A DNA stretch of 41,240 nt from Pirellulales bacterium (GTDB taxonomy: Bacteria > Planctomycetota > Planctomycetia > Pirellulales > Thermoguttaceae): assembly GCA_020846145.1 (NCBI GenBank), contig JADLEL010000112.1, positions 1-41,240 on the forward strand, read 5' to 3'. Below, in pieces: positions 31,949 through 40,311 of this stretch. Position 1 is the first letter of the stretch. Each line of letters starts with the position of its first letter. The notes under the pieces were generated by a model. The model had not been told where the DNA came from. It ran no database searches and saw nothing but the letters and a program-made list of their open reading frames with translations. A program made the position numbers and the translations under genes.

Positions 31949-31961
31949 GCTCGGTTCAATC

Positions 31962-32072
31962 GTAGGCCAGGTTTCCAACCTGATACTTGAGTAGGACAGG
32001 TTTCCAACCTGTCATTGGAGAAGAGGCAAATAATCGCCCGCGTCCAATGACCAGTTGGAAACCTGGCCTCCA
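31962..32072. repeat. Repeat R4, three units (two direct, one inverted)
   Basis: GTAGGCCAGGTTTCCAACCT at 31962 and GTAGGACAGGTTTCCAACCT at 31991 are direct; AGTTGGAAACCTGGCCTCC ending near 32072 is inverted. It lies between two converging genes. Confidence 0.88.
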
Positions 32073-32080
32073 AGATGCAG

Positions 32081-32947
32081 TCATTCCACCTCGATCAGCG
32101 TTTCCACTTCGCCGCTTTTCAAAAACCGCGCGAGCAGAAATTCGCTCGTAAGATTGTGTCCCAAGAGGGTGCGATTCGCTCGGGGGCTTAGCGAACGGTA
32201 GATCAGCCATTGCTCCTTGCCGATCATCACCCGATACCCCACGGCGCTATCCAGGGGCAGGATTTCCTGCGAACCGGCGACCGTCAATTGCCTCCACGTT
32301 AGCGGCTTGCCGAATCGCCGCGTCTTCAGATCGATCAACAGCGGCGCGAAAAGATTGCGTCCCACGGCGGTTTGCGCCAGTTCCAATTTTTGCCCTTGCT
32401 GCCGGAGATGACCGGAACCGTCGGCCGATTGCCATTCCGGCAAAGCCGGCGGCAGCACCGTGGCCAAGCGTTTTTTTCCGCGAATCGCCCCCTCGGCGTG
32501 TTGTCGATCTGCCTGAAAGCGCATCCCCTCCGCCAGCGGCAACGAACCCCGGTAATGCCATTTGCCCGACCGCGGGCCGAATACCGCGTCGGCCAAAAAT
32601 ACCAACTGCTCCTCCCGGGCGAAGACTAGGTGGCGCTCCAATCGCAGGCCGCCGCCGAGATGGATTTCGAGTTCCAGGTAATTCACGTCCCGATCGGCGA
32701 CCCAGCAGGTCTCTTCATAATCCGCCGCGGGAAAGGCCGGCTCGCCGTCCAAAGAAATCTCCGTTTCCCAGAAACCGGCAAACAAGGCCCGATGCTCATG
32801 GAATAGCTCGATGTGCAATTCCCGGCCGGGGAAGGCCACCGTGAGATGAGTCGGCAAACCTTTCGCGGACGGTGGACGGCGCGGCTCGTGCAACACCCGC
32901 GATCTGCCGGGATGAAGTTCGCCAAGGTTGCTATGCATGGTAGGCAT
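32081..32947 (-). CDS. Conserved hypothetical protein
   Basis: A 288-residue soluble protein without a recognised domain. Its sequence is rich in beta-strand patterns (HLTVAFPGRELHIELF, LELEIHLGGGLRLERHLVF), with the late conserved-looking LLGHNLTSEFLLARFL and VETLIEVE end. It resembles the beta-sandwich part of a heparinase II/III-like protein, but no catalytic residues can be assigned. I placed the start at ATG 32947 because GAAGGA lies eight bases upstream; the longer frame to 33064 is unlikely. It lies divergent from the YdjY-domain gene; its function is unknown to me. Confidence 0.7.
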   Translation of the reverse strand: MPTMHSNLGELHPGRSRVLHEPRRPPSAKGLPTHLTVAFPGRELHIELFHEHRALFAGFWETEISLDGEPAFPAADYEETCWVADRDVNYLELEIHLGGGLRLERHLVFAREEQLVFLADAVFGPRSGKWHYRGSLPLAEGMRFQADRQHAEGAIRGKKRLATVLPPALPEWQSADGSGHLRQQGQKLELAQTAVGRNLFAPLLIDLKTRRFGKPLTWRQLTVAGSQEILPLDSAVGYRVMIGKEQWLIYRSLSPRANRTLLGHNLTSEFLLARFLKSGEVETLIEVE

Positions 32948-33092
32948 GTTTTTTCCTTCGTTGAAAGGAAATCGGGGAGTCGGTCGGCAGATCTTGAGCC
33001 AACGCCACTTGATTCTTCCGTGATGCCGGGATACGCTGTTGGAGGATGAAAGCCGATTTGCCATACAATAAAAAGGTCATTTTACGGAAAGG

Positions 33093-34100
33093 ATGACAAT
33101 CGTGGAACCCGCCCTCTATTTCAAGCGTCGGTCAATTCTCTCGGTGGCGTTATTCCTCCTCGCAGCTTTATCCTCTTGCACGGAACGCGCGTCCGCCGAT
33201 TCCTTCCCCGCCGCTAAATCGAACAAAACGGCTTTGCACCCTTCGCTCGCCGAAGAATCCAAAATCGCTCCTTCTCTGTCCGAAAACGAAGGCGAAAAAC
33301 CCAAGACCGACGCGGAAATCGCCGCCGAAAACGCCGCGCGGCGCCGCGCGGCCTTGAAGGAGATCATCGACAAGCTCGGTCCGCCGTTGGTCGATAACGC
33401 GGAGAAGCTCAAGAAAGCCGATCCTTTGTATCCCGTCTGGATCGACAAAAAAAACCAGCGCGTCATTATGGAAGGCGTCGTTTGCCAAACCAACGCGCCG
33501 CTGGAAATGTTCGCCGTCTTGAGCGGCACGAAAGAACACGAGGCGATCGTCGCGGTCCCCACCGAGGCCCACGTCGTCCACGCCGCGCTCGTCGTCGTCG
33601 GCGCGAAACCCGGCAAATCCGTCGAGTTCGGGCAGAAAGCCGCCGATTACAAGCCCGCCACGGGCACGGAGATCGAAATCACCGTTAAATGGAAAAACGA
33701 GAAGGGCAACATTCAATCCGCCCGGGCGCAAGAGTGGATTAAAAACGTAAAAACCGGCAAGGAGATGCAATATCCCTGGGTCTTCGGCGGCAGCGGATTC
33801 TGGAAAGACGAGCAAACCGGCATCGAATACTATAAGGCCGAAGGGGGCGATTTCATCTGCGTCTCGAACTTCCCCAGCGCCATGCTCGACCTGCCCATCG
33901 AAAGCAGCCAGTCGAACGAAGATTTGATGTTCCAAGCCAATCCCGCACGCATTCCGCCCCGCGATACGCCGGTAACGCTTATTTTAACGCCGAAATTGAA
34001 AAACGAAGCGAAAGACAAGCCGCAAGAAAAACCGGCGGAACCGGAAACGCCCCAAAACAAGGACGGAAAAATCCGTTCCAAAGTAATGACTCGGAATTAG
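33093..34100 (+). CDS. YdjY-domain lipoprotein
   Basis: A 335-residue secreted protein. The N-terminal hydrophobic stretch and LAALSSC (Cys29) make a lipobox, so anchoring by lipid is likely. A charged linker (GEKPKTDAEIAAENAARRRA) leads to a YdjY-like domain at about residues 105-285, with DKKNQRVIMEGVVC, LEMFAVLSGTKEHEAIV, and the WVFGGSGFW...YYKAEGGDFICVSNFPSAMLDLP pattern. The domain's role is not established; in planctomycetes it is common in exported proteins. The C-terminus is lysine- and proline-rich. It converges with the receiver gene, with eight bases between the stops. Confidence 0.8.
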   Translation: MTIVEPALYFKRRSILSVALFLLAALSSCTERASADSFPAAKSNKTALHPSLAEESKIAPSLSENEGEKPKTDAEIAAENAARRRAALKEIIDKLGPPLVDNAEKLKKADPLYPVWIDKKNQRVIMEGVVCQTNAPLEMFAVLSGTKEHEAIVAVPTEAHVVHAALVVVGAKPGKSVEFGQKAADYKPATGTEIEITVKWKNEKGNIQSARAQEWIKNVKTGKEMQYPWVFGGSGFWKDEQTGIEYYKAEGGDFICVSNFPSAMLDLPIESSQSNEDLMFQANPARIPPRDTPVTLILTPKLKNEAKDKPQEKPAEPETPQNKDGKIRSKVMTRN

Positions 34101-34108
34101 ACTTTGAT

Positions 34109-34510
34109 TCAAGCCAACAACCGCTCCACGGAATCCAACAGCCGATCCATCGCAAACGGCTTGCGGATGTAATCATCGACCCCGAGCATCTCGGCGTAAG
34201 CCTTGTGCCGATTGCCTTCGTTGGCCGTTATCATTACGATCTTCAGCGGCACGGGCCGCGACCGGCGGAGCTTTTCGAGCACCAGGAAACCGCTCCGTTT
34301 GGGCATCATCATATCGAGGATCACCAGGTCGGGATTATCGCGCTCCGCCATCGCCAATCCCTGATTGCCATCCCGGGCGACCATAATTTCATAGCCGACG
34401 GTCTCCAAGGCGATTCGCATCGACTCGACGATTTCGCGGTCATCGTCCACCAGCAAAATGCGTTTTTTCGTTTTGGATTGATCCAAGGATTGGGACATTT
34501 CATCTGTCAT
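34109..34510 (-). CDS. Single-domain response regulator (receiver only)
   Basis: A 133-residue CheY-like receiver. Acidic pocket Asp22 and Asp23 in ILLVDDDRE, phosphoacceptor Asp66 in LVILDMMMP, Thr95 in IVMITANEGN, and Lys117 in YIRKPF. No output domain follows, so the signal passes by protein contact. A short N-terminal extension (residues 1-15) precedes the domain. No histidine kinase is nearby, so the partner is unknown. AGAAGGT lies upstream of the start codon. Confidence 0.93.
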   Translation of the reverse strand: MTDEMSQSLDQSKTKKRILLVDDDREIVESMRIALETVGYEIMVARDGNQGLAMAERDNPDLVILDMMMPKRSGFLVLEKLRRSRPVPLKIVMITANEGNRHKAYAEMLGVDDYIRKPFAMDRLLDSVERLLA

Positions 34511-35051
34511 AAACTTACCTTCTAAAGGGGAGTCGCCGCAAGTTCTCCATTTTTACATCTATTCGGCTTTTCTCCATCTATTCCTAACGCAGTTCGCCCT
34601 CGATTGCAAGGGGGAGAAATATCGCACCCCCCCATTAATGGCGTAGTATCTATATGTTCATATTTCCCGGTCATTGCATGTGATTCTTGCGCACTCGCCA
34701 ATTTCGCTTGCGTTTGGATATTCTCCGCATCCCATTTTACCTAGTGTTATAATCCATCACGAAATGTAGCTGCCGATTGCGTTTGAACCTTAGATTAAAA
34801 ACATTATTTCACAAAAAAAGAACCGTTTGAAATCCGCTCGGAAAGTCGTCAATTGAAAATTTCCCTATTTCTTTTCCCGCGGAGCGCGAAATAATTTAAT
34901 ATCGACATTCCGGTCAAAAATACCTGTATTTTTCAAATACCCCGATTGACCCAGTAAGGTAGCCAAGTTAGAATCACCATATTGATGTGGGTATGCAGGC
35001 TCCGTAATCGCGGGGGGGCTGCCGGTTGATCGGCGCCGAGGAGTAGATCCA
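34511..35051. other. Long AT-rich intergenic region before ispE
   Basis: About 540 bp, clearly richer in AT than the genes around it and, unusually for this window, without repeats. It holds the ispE promoter at 34946-34974 and an extended -10-like TGTTATAAT at about 34745-34753. The open frame at 34865-35131 on the minus strand runs into ispE and is not credible. I see no RNA gene but cannot exclude one. Confidence 0.6.
34946..34974 (+). promoter_or_regulatory. Sigma-70-type promoter of ispE-spoVG
   Basis: TTGACC, a 17-bp spacer, then TAGAAT, ending 77 bp before the ispE ATG. The -35 matches the consensus in five of six bases, and the -10 in five of six. Confidence 0.68.
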
Positions 35052-35960
35052 ATGTTAATCCACCGATCGGCGGTGGAAGTTGTCGTCCATACGCCAGCCA
35101 AACTCAATTTGTTTTTCGAGGTCCTGGCCAAGCGCGATGACGGGTATCACGAGATCGAAACCCTGATTTGTCCCATCAATCTGTTCGATACCGTCTGTTT
35201 TCGCGCGGCGTCGAACGGTCGCGTCGATTTCCAATGCGTACTATCTCGCGGTTTCGGCGTTAGCGATAACGCCGAACCGGGAGCAATACCTGAAGGTTGC
35301 GACAACATTGCGGTGCGAGCGGTGGAATTGCTTCGCCGGCGCGCCGGCCTTCGAGCGGGCGCCCGTTTACGGCTGGTGAAGCGCATTCCCGCCGCGGCGG
35401 GCTTGGGCGGCGGCTCCAGCGATGCCGCGGCCGCGTTGTCGGCGGCGAATATCGGTTGGAAGCTCGATTGGCCGTCGGAAGAACTGGCTCGATTGGCGGC
35501 GGAATTGGGGAGCGATGTGCCGTTTTTCCTCGCGAAAGGCGCGGCGATTTGCCGCGGCCGCGGCGAGCGGATCCAACCTTTGCAAAGCATGGGTGAACTG
35601 CATTTCGCGGTAGTCCGGCCGCCCGAAGGGCTTGCCACGCCCGCCGTGTACGGCCAATGCCTGCCCGCCGAGAATGCGAAATCCGCCGCGCCGTTGATTG
35701 CAGCCTTCGAACGTGGAGATGTTGGCAAGGCGGGTCGATTACTTTTCAACCGTTTGGAACCGGCGGCAACGAGACTCTCATCCTGGATCGCACGATTACG
35801 GCGGATATTTCGGCAATCGGACTGCCTCGGCCACGGAATGAGCGGCAGCGGTAGTGCTTATTTCGGCTTGTGCCGTCATGCCCTCCATGCGCGGCGATTG
35901 GCGCGGCGTTTGGAATCGCTTGGCGTCGGTTGCGTTTTTGCCGTCCGATCTTGCAGTTGA
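35052..35960 (+). CDS. ispE: 4-diphosphocytidyl-2-C-methyl-D-erythritol kinase
   Basis: A 302-residue GHMP kinase of the non-mevalonate isoprenoid pathway; it phosphorylates the 2-hydroxyl of CDP-ME. Clear motifs are the N-terminal TPAKLNLFFEVL with the substrate lysine, the DGYHEIET stretch, the ATP-binding glycine loop PAAAGLGGGSSDAAAAL (about residues 115-131), the LGSDVPFFLAKG strand with the catalytic aspartate, and the C-terminal MSGSGSAYFGL. Length is normal. A sigma-70-type promoter lies 77 bp upstream, and spoVG follows after 25 bp. The ispE-spoVG neighbourhood also occurs in Bacillus, where other genes lie between. Confidence 0.95.
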   Translation: MLIHRSAVEVVVHTPAKLNLFFEVLAKRDDGYHEIETLICPINLFDTVCFRAASNGRVDFQCVLSRGFGVSDNAEPGAIPEGCDNIAVRAVELLRRRAGLRAGARLRLVKRIPAAAGLGGGSSDAAAALSAANIGWKLDWPSEELARLAAELGSDVPFFLAKGAAICRGRGERIQPLQSMGELHFAVVRPPEGLATPAVYGQCLPAENAKSAAPLIAAFERGDVGKAGRLLFNRLEPAATRLSSWIARLRRIFRQSDCLGHGMSGSGSAYFGLCRHALHARRLARRLESLGVGCVFAVRSCS

Positions 35961-35985
35961 CTTGCCCTAGGTAAGGAGCACGGCT

Positions 35986-36585
35986 GTGGAAATCACCGAA
36001 GTACGCGTGAAGCTCATGGATGAGCCTGGAGAACGGCTTCAGGCATTTTGTTCGATCACTTTCGACGACGCCTTCGTGGTTCGCGATCTGAAGATCATCG
36101 AAGGCGCGACGGGGCCCTTCGTGGCCATGCCCAGTCGAAAGCTTACCGCCCATTGCCCGCAATGCGGCTGTAAAAATCACCTCCGCTCCGCATACTGCAA
36201 TCAATGCGGTTCGCGGTTGAAGGAGCCGCCGATGATCAAAGATGAGGAAGGCCGGGCGAAACTCTACGCCGACATTGCCCATCCCATCAATTCGGCGTGC
36301 CGGGAAATGATCCAAGAGAAGGTCATTCAGGCCTTCGAGGAGGAAAGAGCCCGCTCGAAACTGCCGGGCTACGCGCCGAGTTACGACGATTTCGACGTCG
36401 GCGAGTTCGCCGCGCCCTCCCGCTCCGGAACGGGGATCCATGCATCGCAGTTCCAGGGCGCCGAACGCCCGCAGGGTCCGCATCGAGTACCCGCCCATCA
36501 CGACTACCATCGTGCCGAAAAGCCTGCCGATGGCCAATTCGAGAAGCCCGCAGGCGGCAATTTCGGCGCGGGCATTTTCGAGTAG
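35986..36585 (+). CDS. spoVG: SpoVG-family RNA/DNA-binding regulator with inserted zinc ribbon
   Basis: A 199-residue SpoVG protein; Bacillus SpoVG has about 97 residues. The family core is [11 protein letters not shown] (residues 1-11), [18 protein letters not shown], and [10 protein letters not shown], then [18 protein letters not shown]. Between the two core halves (residues 57-74) lies a zinc ribbon: CPQC-x10-CNQC. The tail (about 125-199) is low-complexity and ends FGAGIFE. SpoVG proteins bind nucleic acid and act as global regulators in several phyla; here the ribbon could add specificity. The start is GTG, supported by AAGGAG upstream. It is cotranscribed with ispE. Confidence 0.88.
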   Translation: MEITEVRVKLMDEPGERLQAFCSITFDDAFVVRDLKIIEGATGPFVAMPSRKLTAHCPQCGCKNHLRSAYCNQCGSRLKEPPMIKDEEGRAKLYADIAHPINSACREMIQEKVIQAFEEERARSKLPGYAPSYDDFDVGEFAAPSRSGTGIHASQFQGAERPQGPHRVPAHHDYHRAEKPADGQFEKPAGGNFGAGIFE

Positions 36586-36685
36586 TTCGCGTATCGGGCA
36601 CTCAACGCCACGCGCCACGTTCATCGCACGAATTCGATTGGACGTGGCGAACGGGGTGTTGCTCCCGGGTCCGTCAAACGGCATC

Positions 36686-36874
36686 TTACACGGCGGCCGG
36701 TTCGTGAATTCGATCGAAGATTTCCTGCGCGAGTTTCATCCGCCGATGCAGCCCTTCCCGCATCTCGGAGTTGCGGGTATGGCGGATTTCCACCGGCAAT
36801 TCGTTCAATTCGCATTCGATCAATTCGCTCAATAGCGCCCACTGCTCTTCGGTCAGATGATCGAGATGGTACAT
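36686..36874 (-). CDS. Small hypothetical protein (62 residues)
   Basis: A 62-residue acidic, helical protein (MYHLDHLTEEQWALLSELIE). I know no family for it. The start at 36874 is supported by AAGGAG eight bases upstream; the longer frame to 36958 is not. It lies tail to tail with spoVG (100 bp gap). Two helices and a charged surface suggest a small binding protein, but no role can be given. Confidence 0.6.
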   Translation of the reverse strand: MYHLDHLTEEQWALLSELIECELNELPVEIRHTRNSEMREGLHRRMKLAQEIFDRIHEPAAV

Positions 36875-36980
36875 GGCGTGTCTCCTTGCACTTTTTGCCC
36901 CCATAGGGATTCTATGCCCGTTTCGATCCCAAAAACACCCGCCGCGGAGGGGTTGCAATTCGGTTCCGTCCCGCGTGGCT

Positions 36981-37079
36981 CGTTTAGCCCGGAGCCAACG
37001 GCGACGGCGTGTTGATGCGAACGACGGAATTGGCCGTCGTTACACGAGCCTGCCGTCGCCGTTGGCTCCGGGCTAAACG
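36981..37079. repeat. Repeat R3 inverted pair
   Basis: CGTTTAGCCCGGAGCCAACG at 36981 and CGTTGGCTCCGGGCTAAACG ending 37080, around ~40 bp. It lies just after the purQ stop codon (on the minus strand, 8 bp beyond it). Confidence 0.9.
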
Positions 37080-37087
37080 AAAAATAT

Positions 37088-37918
37088 TCAATTGCTGAAA
37101 TACCTTACGGCGTTGACGAAGATCTGAAAACCGTCGCCCACCGCGCCGGCCTCGCCGCGGGTCCAACGGGGATGCTGGAGCGGGTCCAGATGGCGCTCGG
37201 GATGCGGCATCAGCCCTAAAACCCGGCCCGTCGAATCGCAAACGCCGGCCACGTTGGCCTGCGCGCCGTTGGGATTTTCGGGAAACGGGAGGATGCGCGC
37301 CGGGATGTCCACATCTCCGGCCATTCCAGTTCGAATCTCCGCAGTCGGAGAGGTTCTCGCGGAGACGTATCGCAGCGCCAGTTGGCCCGCCGCGTCGAGT
37401 TCGCGCAACACGCCTTCATTCCGAGCGACAAACTTCCCCTCGGCATGGGCGACGGGCAGGTACATGCGCTCGATGCCTTCGAGAAAGACGCATTTGCCGC
37501 CGCGGATTTCCAGATGCACCCAGCGGTCTTCGTACTTCCCCGAATCGTTCGCGGTGAGCGTGGCGAGCGGGCCTTGTTCTCGGTCCGGCGGCAAAAGGAC
37601 GGGCGATTTCATCAAAATCTGGAATCCGTTGCAGATGCCCAGCATCAGCTTGCCGTCGTCCTTGAATTTCATCATTTGGTCGTTCAAATGGTGCTGGATC
37701 TGGTTTCCCAGGATGCGACCGGAGGCGATATCGTCGCCATAGCTGAATCCGCCGGGCACGCAGAGTATCTGAAACCGCTCGAAGAGGCGCGGATTTTCCA
37801 ACAGCCGGTTGATATGCAGCGTTTCGGTCGTCGCCCCCGCCTTCTCGAAAGCGAACGCGGTCTCTCGATCGCAATTCGTGCCGGGGGCACGGAGGATGAG
37901 CACGTGAGGAATGGGCAT
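37088..37918 (-). CDS. purQ: Phosphoribosylformylglycinamidine synthase subunit I (glutaminase)
   Basis: A 276-residue class I glutamine amidotransferase that feeds ammonia to FGAM synthase in purine synthesis. It begins PHVLILRAPGTNCDRET; the catalytic cysteine lies in LMLGICNGFQILMK, and the His/Glu pair in LMPHPERHLDP near the C-terminus. FSYGDDIASGRILG is the family's substrate loop. It is longer than Bacillus PurQ (about 227), which fits a longer variant seen in planctomycetes. PurL and PurS are not in the window. A TTGGAA-15-TATAAA pair on the minus strand (38039-38013) may be its promoter but the spacing is short. Confidence 0.95.
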   Translation of the reverse strand: MPIPHVLILRAPGTNCDRETAFAFEKAGATTETLHINRLLENPRLFERFQILCVPGGFSYGDDIASGRILGNQIQHHLNDQMMKFKDDGKLMLGICNGFQILMKSPVLLPPDREQGPLATLTANDSGKYEDRWVHLEIRGGKCVFLEGIERMYLPVAHAEGKFVARNEGVLRELDAAGQLALRYVSARTSPTAEIRTGMAGDVDIPARILPFPENPNGAQANVAGVCDSTGRVLGLMPHPERHLDPLQHPRWTRGEAGAVGDGFQIFVNAVRYFSN

Positions 37919-38121
37919 TTGTTAGGGAAGGGGGAAGGCGGAAGGGGGATGGATTTTAATGCGTTTTGTTTGAAATCATTCAGCGGAAAGTCTTCCCTGA
38001 CTTTACATCTGTTTTATAGGGATTTTGGGGATTTTCCAACGGGGGTGATGGTGTTTTTTAACGAAATCCGCTCACGGTTATTAACCCGAATTATTCCTAG
38101 CGCGGCGTAGCCGCAACCAAT

Positions 38122-38207
38122 CGTTTAGCCCGGAGCCAACGGCGACGGCGGGCATAAGGGGCACTGGAAAACTCCACCCGCCGTCGTCGTTGGCTCCGGG
38201 CTAAACG
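38122..38207. repeat. Repeat R3 inverted pair
   Basis: CGTTTAGCCCGGAGCCAACG at 38122 and its reverse complement ending near 38207, with a 28-bp centre shorter than in other copies. Confidence 0.9.
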
Positions 38208-38262
38208 AAAAACTTTGAAGAATTAGCCTCAATCCTGAAAACTAATGGCATAAAAGCGATTC

Positions 38263-38523
38263 GTGGAAGCGGCATCTTGCTGCTTTTGGACACTTTAGCA
38301 TGATTATCGGGCAATCGCGAAAATCCGAACGGGCGAAAACACGAAAAATAACCATTGGGACCATTATTTCTTCAGGGCGGATATCGCGTTACCTCAAATA
38401 CTTTTTCGCGATTTCGTTCTTTCGCGTTTTCGCGATCCTTTGCTCGTTTTGAACTATGGACAATCCGATAACCATGCTAAAGTGTCCGCTTTTGCCTAAA
38501 ATGCGGCAGGATGCCGCATCTAC
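38263..38523. repeat. Repeat R5 copy interrupted by a 200-bp element
   Basis: The left half (GTGGAAGCGGCATCTTGCTG then CTTTT) ends at 38287; the right half (GCTTTTGCCTAAAATGCGGC and on to CATCTAC) resumes at 38488. Comparison with the intact copies at 19482 and 22150 shows that the break falls within GCTTTT. Confidence 0.9.
38288..38487. mobile_element. 200-bp non-autonomous element (MITE-like) with 23-bp terminal inverted repeats
   Basis: The ends GGACACTTTAGCATGATTAT and, reversed, GGACACTTTAGCATGGTTAT match at 22 of 23 positions. A 6-bp duplication GCTTTT flanks it (38282-38287 and 38488-38493). No coding frame is present. It is inserted within a copy of repeat R5 and is flanked exactly as a transposition product should be. 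Confidence 0.88.
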
Positions 38524-38704
38524 GATGTTTATCAATTATCCCGGTTAATATCAACGACGAGACGACCGCCCCTGGCCCCGGCCATCCCGCTCGCCAAATA
38601 CGCGAAAAGAAGGGCGGTCTAGCCGGTTCTTGCCTTTGATCGAAAATCTCGTAAAATGCCGCGTCGCGGCATTTCGCTCCCGTCCTCATTCGAGACCGAC
38701 GCAC

Positions 38705-39535
38705 ATGGAACTTAAAGCTTTTCGCCATCTTTGGGGCTATCCGATCGCATCGCCGGAGACTTTTCGGAAGATTCGGGAGGCCGGTTATGCGGGCATCGAG
38801 ACGGGAATGCTCGGGATCGACGATCCGCAAGGCTTTTTGGATGGATTGAAGGCCCACGGACTCGAATATATCGGCCAGGTTTATACCGCCGGATTCACGA
38901 AGGGGCATTCGGTCGCGGAGCATCTCGCGCACCTCGAAACCGAAGTTCGCAAACTGCTGCCGCTCGGGCCGGCGATGATCAACGTTCATTCGGGCGAAGA
39001 TACGTGGCCGATGGATGATATGCACGCCTACTTTTGCGGCGCGGCGGAGTTGGAAAAGAAGCTCGGCGTGCCGTTCGCCCACGAAACGCATCGCGGCCGC
39101 TGTTTGTTCCATCCGACCGTCGCGCGGATCATGCTCGAGAGCCATCCGGAGATCAAACTGGTCGCCGATCTGAGCCACTGGGTTTGCGTTTGCGAGCGGT
39201 TGCTGGAGGATCAGCAGGAAATCATCGCGCTGGCCGCCGACCGCACGATTCATGTTCATTGTCGAATGGGCCATGCCGAAGCCCCGCAAGTTACCGATCC
39301 GCGCGGCGACAATTACGCGGCGGAACGCAAAGCGTTCGAGGGGTGGTGGCAATTGATCCACCGGTCGATGCAGCGCCGCGGATTGCCGGCGTTTTCCTTT
39401 TGCCCCGAGTACGGCCCGCCGCCCTACATGCCCACGCTGCCCTATACGGCCATGCCCGTCGCCGATCTGGAGGAGATCTGCAACTGGCAGGCGGAGCGCA
39501 TCCGAGAACTTGTAAGCCAGTGGCAGGCATCTTGA
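38705..39535 (+). CDS. Sugar phosphate isomerase/epimerase (AP endonuclease 2-like TIM barrel)
   Basis: A 276-residue TIM-barrel protein of the sugar-phosphate isomerase/epimerase group. Metal-ligand candidates are in GYAGIETGM, NVHSGEDTW, FAHETHRGR, VADLSHWVC and IHVHCRMGHAEAPQV, in the order expected for the barrel strands. The start at ATG 38705 is chosen over 38630 because MELKAFRHLWG begins the first strand; the ribosome site is weak. The substrate is unknown; in planctomycetes such enzymes are numerous. The NUDIX gene follows on the same strand after 248 bp of repeats, so an operon is doubtful. Confidence 0.85.
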   Translation: MELKAFRHLWGYPIASPETFRKIREAGYAGIETGMLGIDDPQGFLDGLKAHGLEYIGQVYTAGFTKGHSVAEHLAHLETEVRKLLPLGPAMINVHSGEDTWPMDDMHAYFCGAAELEKKLGVPFAHETHRGRCLFHPTVARIMLESHPEIKLVADLSHWVCVCERLLEDQQEIIALAADRTIHVHCRMGHAEAPQVTDPRGDNYAAERKAFEGWWQLIHRSMQRRGLPAFSFCPEYGPPPYMPTLPYTAMPVADLEEICNWQAERIRELVSQWQAS

Positions 39536-39633
39536 AAGCGTGTTATTGAATGCTATCATAAAGCCTCAACGAGAGGAAATGGCTGCCGTTAAGGCCCTAA
39601 GGGCCGAGAGATGACGGCCCAGCGATTTAAGGC

Positions 39634-39750
39634 GCTGGCCGACAATAAACTACCGATTTCCTATGTAGTAGGCACACTCCGTGTGCCGTAATTCGCGGAC
39701 GGCACACGGAGTGTGCCTACTACGATTCCGGCAACTTATTGTCGGGCAGC
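39634..39750. repeat. Nested inverted repeats
   Basis: Outer arms GCTGGCCGACAATAA (39634-39648) and TTATTGTCGGGCAGC (39736-39750) match at 14 of 15. Inside, GTAGTAGGCACACTCCGTGT (39665-39689) and its reverse complement (39699-39723) are perfect over 25 bp. Confidence 0.87.
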
Positions 39751-39783
39751 ACCTAATCTACTAGAATGCCGCATTGTCGAGCT

Positions 39784-40311
39784 ATGAATAATCCTCAAAT
39801 TCTCTATCGAGCACAGCGTTTCCGCGTCGAGCGGGTCGTGCAGACCACGCCGGACGGACACGAACACGAGCGGGAGATCGTGCGGCATCCGGGGGCGGCG
39901 GTGGTTTTGCCGCTGTTGCCGGACGGCCGGGTGGTGTTCGTGAGAATCTTCCGCGCGGCGGTCGGCGAGACCTTGATCGAACTGCCCGCCGGCACGCTCG
40001 ACCGCGACGAACCGCCGCGCGAAACGGCGCTCCGCGAGTTGGCCGAGGAGACCGGTTATCGGGCGGGCAAGATCGAGCACCTGCTGACGTATTGCATGTC
40101 GCCGGGCATTCTCGACGAAAAGATGCACCTATTCCTGGCGACCGAATTAACGCCCGGCGTAGCGGCCCTCGAAGCGGGCGAGGAGATCGAGCCGTTTTAT
40201 TGTTCGTGGGACGAGGCCCTGAATTCGATTCGTTCCGGCGAAATCCACGATGCGAAAAGCCTGGTGGGCTTGCTGTATTACGAGAAGTTTTTTCGTTATG
40301 CTAAAGCATAA
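39784..40311 (+). CDS. NUDIX hydrolase, ADP-ribose pyrophosphatase type
   Basis: A 175-residue NUDIX protein. The NUDIX box is GTLDRDE-x7-RELAEETGY (about residues 72-94), with the REUxEExGU glutamates that bind magnesium. The upstream LIELPAG and the downstream proline-poor loop resemble ADP-ribose pyrophosphatases (split ADP-ribose into AMP and ribose 5-phosphate). The start at ATG 39784 is chosen over 39766. The last residues (YAKA) and the stop codon are encoded by an R2 half-element, so the original 3' end was replaced or trimmed. A role in nucleotide-sugar cleanup is likely; the precise substrate is not determinable. Confidence 0.87.
   Translation: MNNPQILYRAQRFRVERVVQTTPDGHEHEREIVRHPGAAVVLPLLPDGRVVFVRIFRAAVGETLIELPAGTLDRDEPPRETALRELAEETGYRAGKIEHLLTYCMSPGILDEKMHLFLATELTPGVAALEAGEEIEPFYCSWDEALNSIRSGEIHDAKSLVGLLYYEKFFRYAKA

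Larger units (their letters stand above)
37919..38704. other. Repeat-dense intergenic region between purQ and the isomerase gene
   Basis: About 786 bp without a gene. It contains an R3 inverted pair (38122-38207), an R5 copy split by a 200-bp element (38263-38523), and AT-rich sequence next to purQ that may hold its promoter. Open frames here are repeat-derived. Confidence 0.7.

Noticed and set aside
34865..35131. An 88-residue minus-strand frame overlapping the ispE start
   Set aside because: It covers the ispE promoter and start codon, and has no ribosome site or recognisable features.
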